Shown piece after piece: positions 1 through 5,660 of a DNA stretch of 7,519 nt (the first letter of the stretch is position 1; each line of letters begins with the position of its first letter). The notes beneath the pieces are model-generated. The model was not told the origin of the DNA. It saw only the letters and a list, made by a program, of their open reading frames with translations, and did not search any database. A program made the position numbers and the translations under genes. The stretch is from Coriobacteriia bacterium. Lineage in GTDB: Bacteria > Actinomycetota > Coriobacteriia > Coriobacteriales > Atopobiaceae. The stretch is taken from positions 1 to 7,519 of the forward strand of contig QAKZ01000045.1 of the NCBI GenBank assembly GCA_003150175.1, written 5' to 3'.

Positions 1-413
1 ACGTCGCGGTAGATGCCGCCGTAGAAGGTGAAGTCGGCCTTCTGGGGGTAGACGCGGTCGTTCTTCGAGTTGTCGACGGTGACCTTGAGGTCGTTCGTGC
101 CGGCGACGATCTCGTCGGTCACGTTGACGCGGAAGGTCGAGTAGCCGCCGTCGTGGTGGCAGACGGCCTTGCCGCCAAGCTCCACGTCGGCCGTGGCGTT
201 CACGCCGTCGAACTGCAGGTAGACGACCTGCGTGGCGGGGTCGAACGCCGGCGCCTCGAAGGTGCGCTCGTAGGTGCAGGTGCCGCGCCAGTAATCGTTG
301 CCGCCGTCCTGGCCGTCGACGGCGTTCCAAGTGTGGGGCACGTCGACCGTGACGGGGGCATCGCCCGGCTTGGTGAACTCCCAGCCCTCGTTGAGGTTGA
401 TGTAGGTGCGCAT
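1..413 (-). CDS. Family 2 glycoside hydrolase, N-terminal part (beta-galactosidase/beta-glucuronidase type), cut by window edge
   Basis: The first 137 residues are visible and the rest lies beyond position 1. They form the sugar-binding (jelly-roll) domain of GH2 enzymes: an N-terminal GWEFTKPG stretch, PHTWNAVDGQDGGNDYWRG at about residues 26-44, a YLQFDGVN strand at about 65-72, and the family motif YGGIYRD at 131-137. The catalytic TIM barrel is not in view, so the substrate cannot be read. Because it is the last visible gene of a glucuronate operon, a beta-glucuronidase that releases glucuronate is attractive. However, the PHTWN..DGQDGG style is also common in LacZ-like GH2 enzymes, so the activity stays open. 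No signal peptide is visible, which suggests a cytoplasmic enzyme acting on imported glycosides. The ATG at 413-411 is preceded by AAGGA with 9-nt spacing. The gap to the uxaC stop codon is 12 nt, so the two are almost certainly co-transcribed. Confidence 0.9.
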   Translation of the reverse strand, partial: MRTYINLNEGWEFTKPGDAPVTVDVPHTWNAVDGQDGGNDYWRGTCTYERTFEAPAFDPATQVVYLQFDGVNATADVELGGKAVCHHDGGYSTFRVNVTDEIVAGTNDLKVTVDNSKNDRVYPQKADFTFYGGIYRD

Positions 414-422
414 GGTGTTGGG

Positions 423-428
423 TCCTTA
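423..428 (-). promoter_or_regulatory. Ribosome binding site of the GH2 gene overlapping the uxaC stop codon
   Basis: On the minus strand the uxaC stop TAA runs directly into a Shine-Dalgarno sequence (TAAGGA), nine bases before the GH2 ATG at 413. Ribosomes finishing uxaC therefore stop on top of the next gene's binding site, which favours coupled translation. It also supports the chosen GH2 start. Confidence 0.7.
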
Positions 429-1841
429 CTCGAAGAATCCGAAGTAGTCGTGGGCGTTGTTGTAGCAGATGTCCTCGACGATGCCGCCCAGGTAATCCTC
501 GTCCTCGGGCAGGCGACCCAGCTCGACCCACTCGCCGATCGTGTGGCACAGGACGCGGCGGAAGTACTCGTGGCGCGGGTAGCTGAGGAAGCTGCGCGAG
601 TCAGTGAGCATGCCGGTGAAGTTGCCCAGCAGGCCCTGCTCGGCAAAGGTGGTGATCTGCTTCTTCATGCCGGAGAACGTGTCGTTGAACCACCAGGCGT
701 TGCCGAACTGGATCTTAGGCTTGGCAGGCGAGCACTGGAAGGCGCCCGCGAGCGAGGCGAGGCCGAGCCAATCGGCGTCGTTCAGGCTGTAGAGGATGCA
801 CTTGGGCAGCCCGTCGGCCTGCTCGGCGGCGTCGAGGAGGCACTTGATCTGGTAGACCATGTCGGGCTGGTCGCCCACGGTGTCGAAGCCCGCGTCCACG
901 CCGAGCTTCTCGAAGTTCTTCGACGAGTCGTTGCGGAAGCAGTTCATGTGGAGCTGCAGCGTCCAGCCGCGGCGCTCGCACTCGCCCATGAGGAAGAGCG
1001 TGAGGGCGGTCTGGTAGGCCGCGGCCTCGGAGGCGGAGCAGCCCTCCTCGTTGAGCGCGCGGCAGACGATCTCGTCGACCTGCTCATCGGTGGCGGGGCA
1101 GAACACGAAGGAGTTCATGCCGTGGTCGGCCAGGCGGCCGCCGACCTCGTGGAAGTAGTCGAGGCGCTGGCGCGCGGCGGCCTTCAGGGACTCCCAGTCG
1201 GTGACCTCGGTGCCCGAGACCTCAGAGAGCTTGTCGCAGTAGTCGGCGAAGCCCGCGGCGCTGATGTTCATGAGGCCGTCGGGGCGGAAGGTCGGCAGGA
1301 CCTTGAAGCCGTTGTCGGCCTCCTCGGCGGCGAGGAGCTTGTGGTAGGCGAGGTCGCTCGCCGGGTCGTCGGTCGTGCAGACGCACTTCACGTTCATGCG
1401 CTGGATGAGGCGCTTGGCGGTGAAGTCCGGCGTGGCCAGAAGCGCGTTGGCGCGCTCCCAGATCTCCTCGGCGTTCTTGCGGCAGATGGTGAGGTCGATG
1501 CCAAAGAAGCGGCGGAGCTCCAGGTGGCTCCAGTCGTAGATCGGGTTGCCGATGGCGCGCTCGACGGCGTCGACGAAGGCCAGGTACTTGGCGTGGTCGT
1601 CGTCGCCGCGGATCACGGACTCGGGCGTGCCGTTCGCGCGCATGAGGCGCCACTTGTAGTGGTCGCCGAAGCCGTTGTCGTAGAGCCAAACCTGAGCGAG
1701 GTTCTCGTAGCTCTTGTTCTCGTAGATCTCAGCGGGAACGAGGTGGCAGTGGTAGTCGATGATCGGCATCTTCTCCGCGTGGCAGTGGTAGAGCTTGCGC
1801 GCCCACTCGGTGTTCAGCAGGAAATCGTCGCCCAGAAGCAT
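426..1841 (-). CDS. uxaC: Glucuronate (uronate) isomerase UxaC
   Basis: This 471-residue protein matches the usual length of uronate isomerases (E. coli UxaC is about 470). The family isomerises D-glucuronate to D-fructuronate, and galacturonate to tagaturonate, as the first cytoplasmic step of hexuronate breakdown. It belongs to the amidohydrolase superfamily. Visible hallmarks are the metal-site motif DYHCH at residues 29-33, TTDDP at 156-160, LHMN with a histidine at 298, the GNAWWFNDT segment at 380-388, and GMLTDSRSF at 410-418 carrying the acidic residue expected near the end of the barrel. The start at 1841 lies one base after the uxuA stop (TAG-C-ATG), with AAGGA inside the end of uxuA, so translation is probably coupled to uxuA. 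Neighbours uxuA and uxuB supply the next two steps, which favours glucuronate over galacturonate as the main substrate. The assignment is firm. Confidence 0.97.
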   Translation of the reverse strand: MLLGDDFLLNTEWARKLYHCHAEKMPIIDYHCHLVPAEIYENKSYENLAQVWLYDNGFGDHYKWRLMRANGTPESVIRGDDDHAKYLAFVDAVERAIGNPIYDWSHLELRRFFGIDLTICRKNAEEIWERANALLATPDFTAKRLIQRMNVKCVCTTDDPASDLAYHKLLAAEEADNGFKVLPTFRPDGLMNISAAGFADYCDKLSEVSGTEVTDWESLKAAARQRLDYFHEVGGRLADHGMNSFVFCPATDEQVDEIVCRALNEEGCSASEAAAYQTALTLFLMGECERRGWTLQLHMNCFRNDSSKNFEKLGVDAGFDTVGDQPDMVYQIKCLLDAAEQADGLPKCILYSLNDADWLGLASLAGAFQCSPAKPKIQFGNAWWFNDTFSGMKKQITTFAEQGLLGNFTGMLTDSRSFLSYPRHEYFRRVLCHTIGEWVELGRLPEDEDYLGGIVEDICYNNAHDYFGFFE

Positions 1842-1842
1842 G

Positions 1843-2946
1843 CTACTCGCCGTCCTTCACGATGTCGCCGACCTTGCCCAGGGCCTCCCAGACGCCGTTG
1901 ATGTAGGCGATGCCGAGGGCGCGGTCGTAGAGGCCGTAGCCCGGGCGGCCGGTCTCGCCCCAAATCATGCGGCCGTGGTCCGGGCGCATGTAGCCGTCGA
2001 AGCCGTTCTTGTGGAGCATGCTCATCATGCGGACGAGGTCGAGCGAGCCGCAGTTCGTGGGGTGCGGAGCCTCATAGAAGTCCTTGTTGCCGGGGACCTC
2101 GGGGCTGATGTACTTGATGTTGCGCATGTGCACGAAGTGGATGCGGCCGCGGGCGGAGAACTCGTCGAGGATGTCGTAGACGTTGTTCGCGGGGTCCTCG
2201 GCGATGGAGCCGCAGCACAGGGTGATGCCGTTGTAGGGGGTGTCGACCGCGTTGCAGATCCAGTCGAGGTCGTCGCGGTTCTTGACGATGCGCGGCAGGC
2301 CAAAGATGGAGTACGGGGGATCATCGGGGTGGATGGCCATCTTTACGTCGCACTTCTCGCAGGTCGGCATGATGGCCTCGAGGAAATAGACGAGGTTCTC
2401 GCGGAGCTTGGCCTCATCGATGTCCTTGTACGCGTCGAGAAGGGCGCGGACCTGGGTCAGGCGCTCGGGCTCCCAGCCGGGCAGGGTGAAGTCGCCGGAG
2501 CCGCTGGAGACGCGATCGATGATCTCCTGCGGGTCGTCGGGGATGTTTGCCTTGACGAAGGCGAGGGTCTTCGAGCCGTCGGGCAGGGTGTAGTCGAGGT
2601 CGGACTTGACCCAGTCGAAGACGGGCATGAAGTTGTAGCAGATGCACTTGATGCCCTCGGCGGCGAGGTTCTCGATGGTCTGTTTATAGGCCTCGATGTG
2701 GGCGTCGCGGGTGGGCAGGCCGATCTTGATGTCGTCGGAGACGTTGACGGACTCGATGCACTCGAGCTTCAGGCCGGCGGCCTCGACCTGCTCGCGCAGG
2801 GCGTGGATGCGCTCGCGGGGCCAGACCTCGCCCGCGGGGATGTCGAAGAGCGTGCCGACGATGCCGGTGCAGCCCGGGATCTGGGCGATCTGCTGAAGGG
2901 TGATCTTCTCGGACTCGGGTCCGTACCAACGGAAACTAAGCTGCAT
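1843..2946 (-). CDS. uxuA: Mannonate dehydratase UxuA
   Basis: This 367-residue protein is of the UxuA (ManD, xylose-isomerase-like barrel) family, which dehydrates D-mannonate to 2-keto-3-deoxy-D-gluconate in the cytoplasm using a divalent metal. Diagnostic stretches are YNFMPVFDW at 104-112, MAIHPDDPP at 203-211, CCGS at 244-247, FVHMRNIK at 271-278 and RPDHGR at 321-326. The metal ligands known for the family (His, Cys, His, Asp) fit H206, one of C244/C245, H273 and D323, so the enzyme looks intact. The start at 2946 has AAGGAA eight bases upstream. The gene lies 114 bp after uxuB and directly abuts uxaC. Length and motifs are typical; nothing suggests truncation. Confidence 0.97.
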   Translation of the reverse strand: MQLSFRWYGPESEKITLQQIAQIPGCTGIVGTLFDIPAGEVWPRERIHALREQVEAAGLKLECIESVNVSDDIKIGLPTRDAHIEAYKQTIENLAAEGIKCICYNFMPVFDWVKSDLDYTLPDGSKTLAFVKANIPDDPQEIIDRVSSGSGDFTLPGWEPERLTQVRALLDAYKDIDEAKLRENLVYFLEAIMPTCEKCDVKMAIHPDDPPYSIFGLPRIVKNRDDLDWICNAVDTPYNGITLCCGSIAEDPANNVYDILDEFSARGRIHFVHMRNIKYISPEVPGNKDFYEAPHPTNCGSLDLVRMMSMLHKNGFDGYMRPDHGRMIWGETGRPGYGLYDRALGIAYINGVWEALGKVGDIVKDGE

Positions 2947-2954
2947 GTGTTGGG

Positions 2955-2960
2955 TTCCTT
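2955..2960 (-). promoter_or_regulatory. Ribosome binding site of uxuA
   Basis: AAGGAA sits eight bases before the uxuA ATG and supports the start at 2946. The whole initiation stretch (AAGGAACCCAACACATG) is nearly the same as that of the GH2 gene (AAGGACCCAACACCATG). Confidence 0.7.
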
Positions 2961-2968
2961 ATCTCTAG

Positions 2969-2991
2969 CGCGGGGATAGCCCCGCGTTTTT
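2969..2991. other. GC-rich hairpin with T-tract on the plus strand (uxuB-uxuA gap)
   Basis: A perfect 7-bp stem (CGCGGGG at 2969-2975 with CCCCGCG at 2980-2986) encloses a four-base loop and is followed on the plus strand by five T residues (2987-2991). This is the layout of an intrinsic terminator for plus-strand transcription, but no plus-strand gene enters it from the left. On the minus strand, which carries the operon, the A-tract comes before the stem, so it should not act as a classic terminator there. It could block antisense transcription of the operon or act as an mRNA structure between uxuB and uxuA. Confidence 0.45.
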
Positions 2992-3008
2992 GCGGGCAGT
3001 ATGGGGAA

Positions 3009-3048
3009 GCGCGCGGGAGGGACCCGGTCGTGGGGCCCTCCCGTGCGC
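3009..3048 (-). other. Strong 13-bp inverted repeat just after the uxuB stop
   Basis: Bases 3009-3021 pair with 3036-3048 through 13 bp (one G-T wobble), and the stem can extend by three more pairs past a bulged base. It begins 12 bases after the uxuB stop codon in the direction of transcription. The tail on the minus strand is TTCCCC, so the U-run of an efficient intrinsic terminator is missing. It is more likely a partial terminator or a transcript-stabilising stem that sets the uxuB to uxuA ratio. Confidence 0.5.
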
Positions 3049-3060
3049 TGCCTTACAGGT

Positions 3061-4677
3061 TTAGAGGTACTTGTGGATGGTCGCGCGAACGGCGCCGGGG
3101 CCTGCGAGCATCTCGAGCAGGTAGCCCTCGATCTTCTCGCCGAGGCCTGCCTTGTAGAGGTCGAGGGTGAAGATCTCGGTGTTCGAGAGGATCGGCGCGG
3201 CGGCCGCGTGAACGGCGTCGGCGTCGGCGGCGCCCAGCTTGAGGTCGGCGACGCGGGCCTGGAGCTCGGCGAGCAGCGGGTCGGGGCTGCACTCGAAGGC
3301 GTTGCCCTCGTCGTCGACGGCGGTGAGGTAGCGCAGCCAGCCGGCGATGGTCAGCGGGATGTAGGTGAGGCCGCTCACGTCCTTGCCGGCGGCGAGGTAG
3401 GCGTTCAGGGTGTGGCCATAGCGGATGGCGACCTTCTGGGAGGTGTCCGTGGCGATGCGCTGCGGGGCGTCGGGCAGGGACTTGTTGACGAGGCGCTCGC
3501 TGGTGAGCTCGTCGATGAAGGCCTGTGGGTCGATGACCTTGGGGTCGACGACCACGGGCAGGTCCTCGTCGTAGCCGAGGTGGTGGACCAGGGAGGCGAG
3601 GTCGGCGTCCTCCATCTCCTTCCAGATGCGGTCATAGCCGAGCAGGCAGCCGAAGACGGCGAGGCAGGTGTGCAGCGGGTTCAGGCACGCGGTGACCTTC
3701 ATGGTGTCGGCGCGCTCGGCGGTCTCGCGGTCGCAGAGGATCACGCCGCCCTCGTCGAGGGCGGGGCGGCCGTTGGGGAAGGAGTCCTCGATGACGAGGT
3801 AGTGGCAGGCCTCGGTGTTCGCGAAGCCGGCGAAGGTCGGGCCCGCGGTCTTGATCAGGCCGAGGTCCTCCCAGCCCTGAGACTCCAGCGCGGACTCGGT
3901 CTCGGGCGAGGGGTTCGGGGTGATGCGGTCGATCATGGACCAGGGGAAGCTCACGCGGGACTCGTCGCCCACGTAGTCGACGAAGCCCTGCTCGACCTTG
4001 CCCGCGGCGAGCCAGCCCTCGGCAACGGTGAGGATCGCCTCACGGAAGCGGCGGCCGTTCTGGCTGAAGTTATCCGTGGAGACCATGGCGATGGGGGTCG
4101 CGCCGGCCTGGTAGCGGGCGTAGAGGAGCGCCGCGACGATGCCCATGGTGCTCGCGGCGCCCTCGGGGCCCGCCTCGAGCTCGGCCTTGACGTAGCCGAA
4201 GAGCTCGCCGGCGGCGTCGCGCAGGCCGTAGCCCTTCTCGGTGATGGTGAAGGTCACGAGCTGGAGCTCGGGGCTCTCGAAGTAGCGCTTGGCGCGGGCG
4301 AGGTCCTCGGGGCGCTGGGAATTCGCGAAGACGCCGTCGGCGGTCACGGCGAGGAGGTTCTCGTCGAGGGTGCCGTCAGCGTTCATGATCACCTGGAGGA
4401 TATCGTAGTTGTAGGGGGCATAGACCTCGTCGAGGGTGAAGGGACGGAAGGTCTCGGCGACCACGACGCCGCGGTCGAGCAGGCCTTTGTTGGCCAGGGC
4501 CTGGGCAATCTGCGCGTGGAAGGCGCGGTAGAGGTTACCGCCGCCGAAGTGCATCCAGACGGGCTGCTTTTTGCCGGCGGCCTTGACGGCGTCGACGTCG
4601 TAGGCGGGCAGCTTGACGCCCGCGGCGACGAGCTCCTCCTTGCAACCCCGCCAGTTCTTGAGCGAAAGCGATGCCAT
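3061..4677 (-). CDS. uxuB: Fructuronate reductase (D-mannonate oxidoreductase), mannitol dehydrogenase family, long form
   Basis: This 538-residue protein belongs to the polyol-specific long-chain dehydrogenase family. In this setting it should reduce D-fructuronate to D-mannonate with NADH, linking UxaC to UxuA. Visible features are the nucleotide-binding motif HFGGGNLYRAF at 43-53, TITEKGY at 144-150, STDNFSQNG at 200-208, FPWSMIDRITP at 244-254 and the catalytic region MKVTACLNPLH at 326-336 with N333 and H336. It is about 50 residues longer than E. coli UxuB (486). From memory, longer family members near 540 residues exist in other gut bacteria, so this is probably a subfamily and not a fusion. 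The lysine is at K327, six residues before N333, where the classic family motif has five. The start at 4677 has AAGGG seven bases upstream and AAGGAG a little further. Substrate choice rests on context; mannitol or altronate dehydrogenase would be the alternatives. Confidence 0.9.
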   Translation of the reverse strand: MASLSLKNWRGCKEELVAAGVKLPAYDVDAVKAAGKKQPVWMHFGGGNLYRAFHAQIAQALANKGLLDRGVVVAETFRPFTLDEVYAPYNYDILQVIMNADGTLDENLLAVTADGVFANSQRPEDLARAKRYFESPELQLVTFTITEKGYGLRDAAGELFGYVKAELEAGPEGAASTMGIVAALLYARYQAGATPIAMVSTDNFSQNGRRFREAILTVAEGWLAAGKVEQGFVDYVGDESRVSFPWSMIDRITPNPSPETESALESQGWEDLGLIKTAGPTFAGFANTEACHYLVIEDSFPNGRPALDEGGVILCDRETAERADTMKVTACLNPLHTCLAVFGCLLGYDRIWKEMEDADLASLVHHLGYDEDLPVVVDPKVIDPQAFIDELTSERLVNKSLPDAPQRIATDTSQKVAIRYGHTLNAYLAAGKDVSGLTYIPLTIAGWLRYLTAVDDEGNAFECSPDPLLAELQARVADLKLGAADADAVHAAAAPILSNTEIFTLDLYKAGLGEKIEGYLLEMLAGPGAVRATIHKYL

Positions 4678-4732
4678 GGTCGGTCCCTTCTCCTTGTCGC
4701 CGCGCCGACGCTGGTCAGCGCTGTGAATACCT

Positions 4733-4750
4733 AAACTGATATACCACTTT
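4733..4750. promoter_or_regulatory. Candidate GntR/UxuR-type operator upstream of uxuB
   Basis: The near-palindrome AAACTGATATACCACTTT has its centre between 4741 and 4742, and seven of nine positions are symmetric between the arms. The core TGATATACCA differs at one base from TGGTATACCA, the core of the enterobacterial UxuR/ExuR operator as I recall it. It also fits the general TGGT..ACCA style of FadR-subfamily sites. It lies about 60 bp upstream of the uxuB start and the same ten bases ACTGATATAC recur at the regulator's promoter. Binding by the neighbouring regulator is inference. Confidence 0.6.
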
Positions 4751-4783
4751 TGCGGCTCTAGTCTGGACCCATGGGCCGCGGAC

Positions 4784-4795
4784 GGTCAAGTTATA
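4784..4795 (-). promoter_or_regulatory. Candidate promoter hexamers for the uxuB operon
   Basis: Two readings are possible on the minus strand. TATAAC (4795-4790) could be a -10 box, though its -35 partner is poor. Alternatively TTGACC (4789-4784) is a good -35 match (five of six), with a weak -10 such as CAGACT at 18-nt spacing (4765-4760). In the second case the operator would sit just past the transcription start; in the first, about 40 bp past it. Neither choice is secure from sequence alone. Confidence 0.3.
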
Positions 4796-4846
4796 TCGGT
4801 AAGCGTAGGCAAGTTGCGGTGGGACCTCGTTGTGAGCAGGGCTTTT

Positions 4847-4871
4847 GCGCCGCGACAGCTTCGCAGGGCGC
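4847..4871. other. Hairpin after the regulator gene, no U-tract
   Basis: GCGCCGCGA (4847-4855) pairs with TCGC plus GGCGC (4861-4871) to give nine base pairs with a two-base bulge (AG at 4865-4866) and a five-base loop. It starts 35 bases after the regulator stop codon in the minus direction. The base run next to it is AAAA on the minus strand, so it lacks the U-tail of an intrinsic terminator. It could still be a Rho-linked or partial terminator separating the regulator transcript from the operon. Confidence 0.3.
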
Positions 4872-4906
4872 ACACATACGGCACGCGAGACTAGTATGCG
4901 AGCGGG

Positions 4907-5596
4907 TCAACGGCCGAAGGGGCTCGCGTCCGCGAAGTAGTCGGGGTGCTCGGCGACGATCTTGTCGTAGTCGTAGCGGGACTTCTGCAGGTGGTCGGAC
5001 ACGAGGTAGCTCGCGTAGTTCACGTCCTTCGTCGCGAGGGCGCGGCGCATCTGGCGGTGCTGGCCCACGACTTCCTCGGGGTCGACGCCCTTGGTGATGG
5101 CGGAAAGCCAGCGGAAGCGCTCGAAGTGGGTGTTCGTCAGATTGAGCCACTGCCAGATCACGGGGCGGCCGGCGATGTCATAGAGCGCGGCGTGCATGGC
5201 GTTGTCGGACTCGAAGAAGGCGCGCTTGTCGTCGGCGTCGAGGGCTTCTTGCTGGTCACAGATCAGCTCGTCGATGCGTTCGAGCCCGGTCGCGTCGATG
5301 CGCGCGCAGCACTCGGCGATGATCTCGCGCTCCAGGCACTCGCGCGAAAGGCGCGCGGCCTCGGCATAGCGCATGTTGATCTTCGAGACGTACGTACCGC
5401 TCTGGGGCACGGACTCGACGAGGTCCTCCTGGGCCAGGCGCAGGAACGACTCGCGCACCGGCGTGCGCCCGAGCTCGAGCTCCTCGCAGAGCTCCTTGAT
5501 GCCGAGCTTCATGCCCGGGGTGTAGTCGGCGAAGATGATCCTCTCGCGGATCATCTCGTATGCCTGGCTCTGCAGGCTGTCCGGTTCCTTTGCCAT
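4907..5596 (-). CDS. GntR-family transcriptional regulator, FadR subfamily (UxuR/ExuR-like role)
   Basis: This 229-residue protein has the standard FadR-subfamily length and layout. Residues about 8-73 are the winged helix DNA-binding domain, with the signature LGRTPVRESFLRLAQEDLV at 42-60 followed by the wing SVPQSGTYVSKI. Residues about 78-215 form the helical FCD ligand-binding domain. The FCD metal-site residues are all present: D131 and H135 in DNAMH, H180 in GQHRQM and H202 in SDHLQ, so it probably binds an acidic sugar or sugar acid through a bound metal. Such regulators usually repress and are released by a pathway metabolite, here plausibly fructuronate or a related uronate (inference). 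The gene precedes the glucuronate operon in the same orientation, separated by 229 bp holding a matching operator. The start at 5596 has AGAGG six bases upstream. Confidence 0.92.
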   Translation of the reverse strand: MAKEPDSLQSQAYEMIRERIIFADYTPGMKLGIKELCEELELGRTPVRESFLRLAQEDLVESVPQSGTYVSKINMRYAEAARLSRECLEREIIAECCARIDATGLERIDELICDQQEALDADDKRAFFESDNAMHAALYDIAGRPVIWQWLNLTNTHFERFRWLSAITKGVDPEEVVGQHRQMRRALATKDVNYASYLVSDHLQKSRYDYDKIVAEHPDYFADASPFGR

Positions 5597-5610
5597 TCCT
5601 CGCCTCTCTT

Positions 5611-5630
5611 CTTCGGTTTGCGTGCCGAAG
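5611..5630. repeat. Inverted repeat CTTCGG/CCGAAG at the regulator promoter
   Basis: Perfect 6-bp arms (5611-5616 and 5625-5630) flank an eight-base spacer. The repeat spans from the -10 box across the predicted transcription start. Because much of one arm lies before the predicted start, it is more plausible as a DNA protein-binding site than as an RNA hairpin. No second copy was seen near uxuB, so if it is an operator it is specific to this gene. Confidence 0.35.
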
Positions 5631-5637
5631 TATATCA
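5629..5637 (-). promoter_or_regulatory. Extended -10 promoter of the regulator gene, overlapped by operator-like bases
   Basis: TGATATACT on the minus strand is an extended -10 element (TG-n-TATACT, one mismatch to TATAAT). There is no convincing -35 box, which fits extended -10 promoters. Transcription would start near 5622, giving a leader of about 26 nt before the ATG at 5596. The ten bases ACTGATATAC (5639-5630) are identical to part of the operator upstream of uxuB, so the regulator may repress itself by covering its -10 box. Confidence 0.55.
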
Positions 5638-5660
5638 GTCGCGGAGGCGCGTGCCCGGCA

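Larger units (their letters stand above)
4678..4906 (-). promoter_or_regulatory. Intergenic control region between the GntR regulator and uxuB
   Basis: This 229-bp gap is the longest non-coding stretch in the window. In transcription order it holds a hairpin without a U-tract (4871-4847), candidate promoter hexamers (4795-4784), the perfect palindrome CCCATGGG (4768-4775), the UxuR-like operator (4750-4733), a possible degenerate second half-site near 4732-4723, and then the uxuB leader. Since the regulator has its own promoter upstream and ends before this gap, the region most likely carries the promoter of the uxuB-uxuA-uxaC-GH2 operon. I see no credible open reading frame in it. Confidence 0.7.

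Noticed and set aside
153..1901. Long plus-strand open frame of 582 codons across uxaC
   Set aside because: It is antisense to a clear uxaC gene, is made of low-complexity Val/Ala/Gly/Leu/Glu/Asp-rich sequence, and arises from GC-rich third positions on the opposite strand.
1795..2979. Plus-strand open frame of 394 codons opposite uxuA
   Set aside because: It lies antisense to a motif-complete mannonate dehydratase, with the same low-complexity composition; a GC-rich shadow frame.
4723..4733. GTGAATACCTA as a second tandem operator beside the uxuB site
   Set aside because: Only the TACC half is preserved and symmetry is poor; noted as a possible degenerate half-site but not called.
3001..4734. 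Plus-strand open frame of 577 codons opposite uxuB
   Set aside because: It is the mirror of a highly conserved dehydrogenase on the minus strand; its translation is biased Val/Gly/Ala/Glu/Leu sequence with no recognisable domain.
4771..5097. Plus-strand 108-codon frame starting in the intergenic region, with an extended -10-like TGATATACC just upstream
   Set aside because: The product is Arg/Ser/Gly-rich low complexity, runs antisense into the regulator gene, and has no good -35 or ribosome binding site. The TGATATACC is better explained as an operator.
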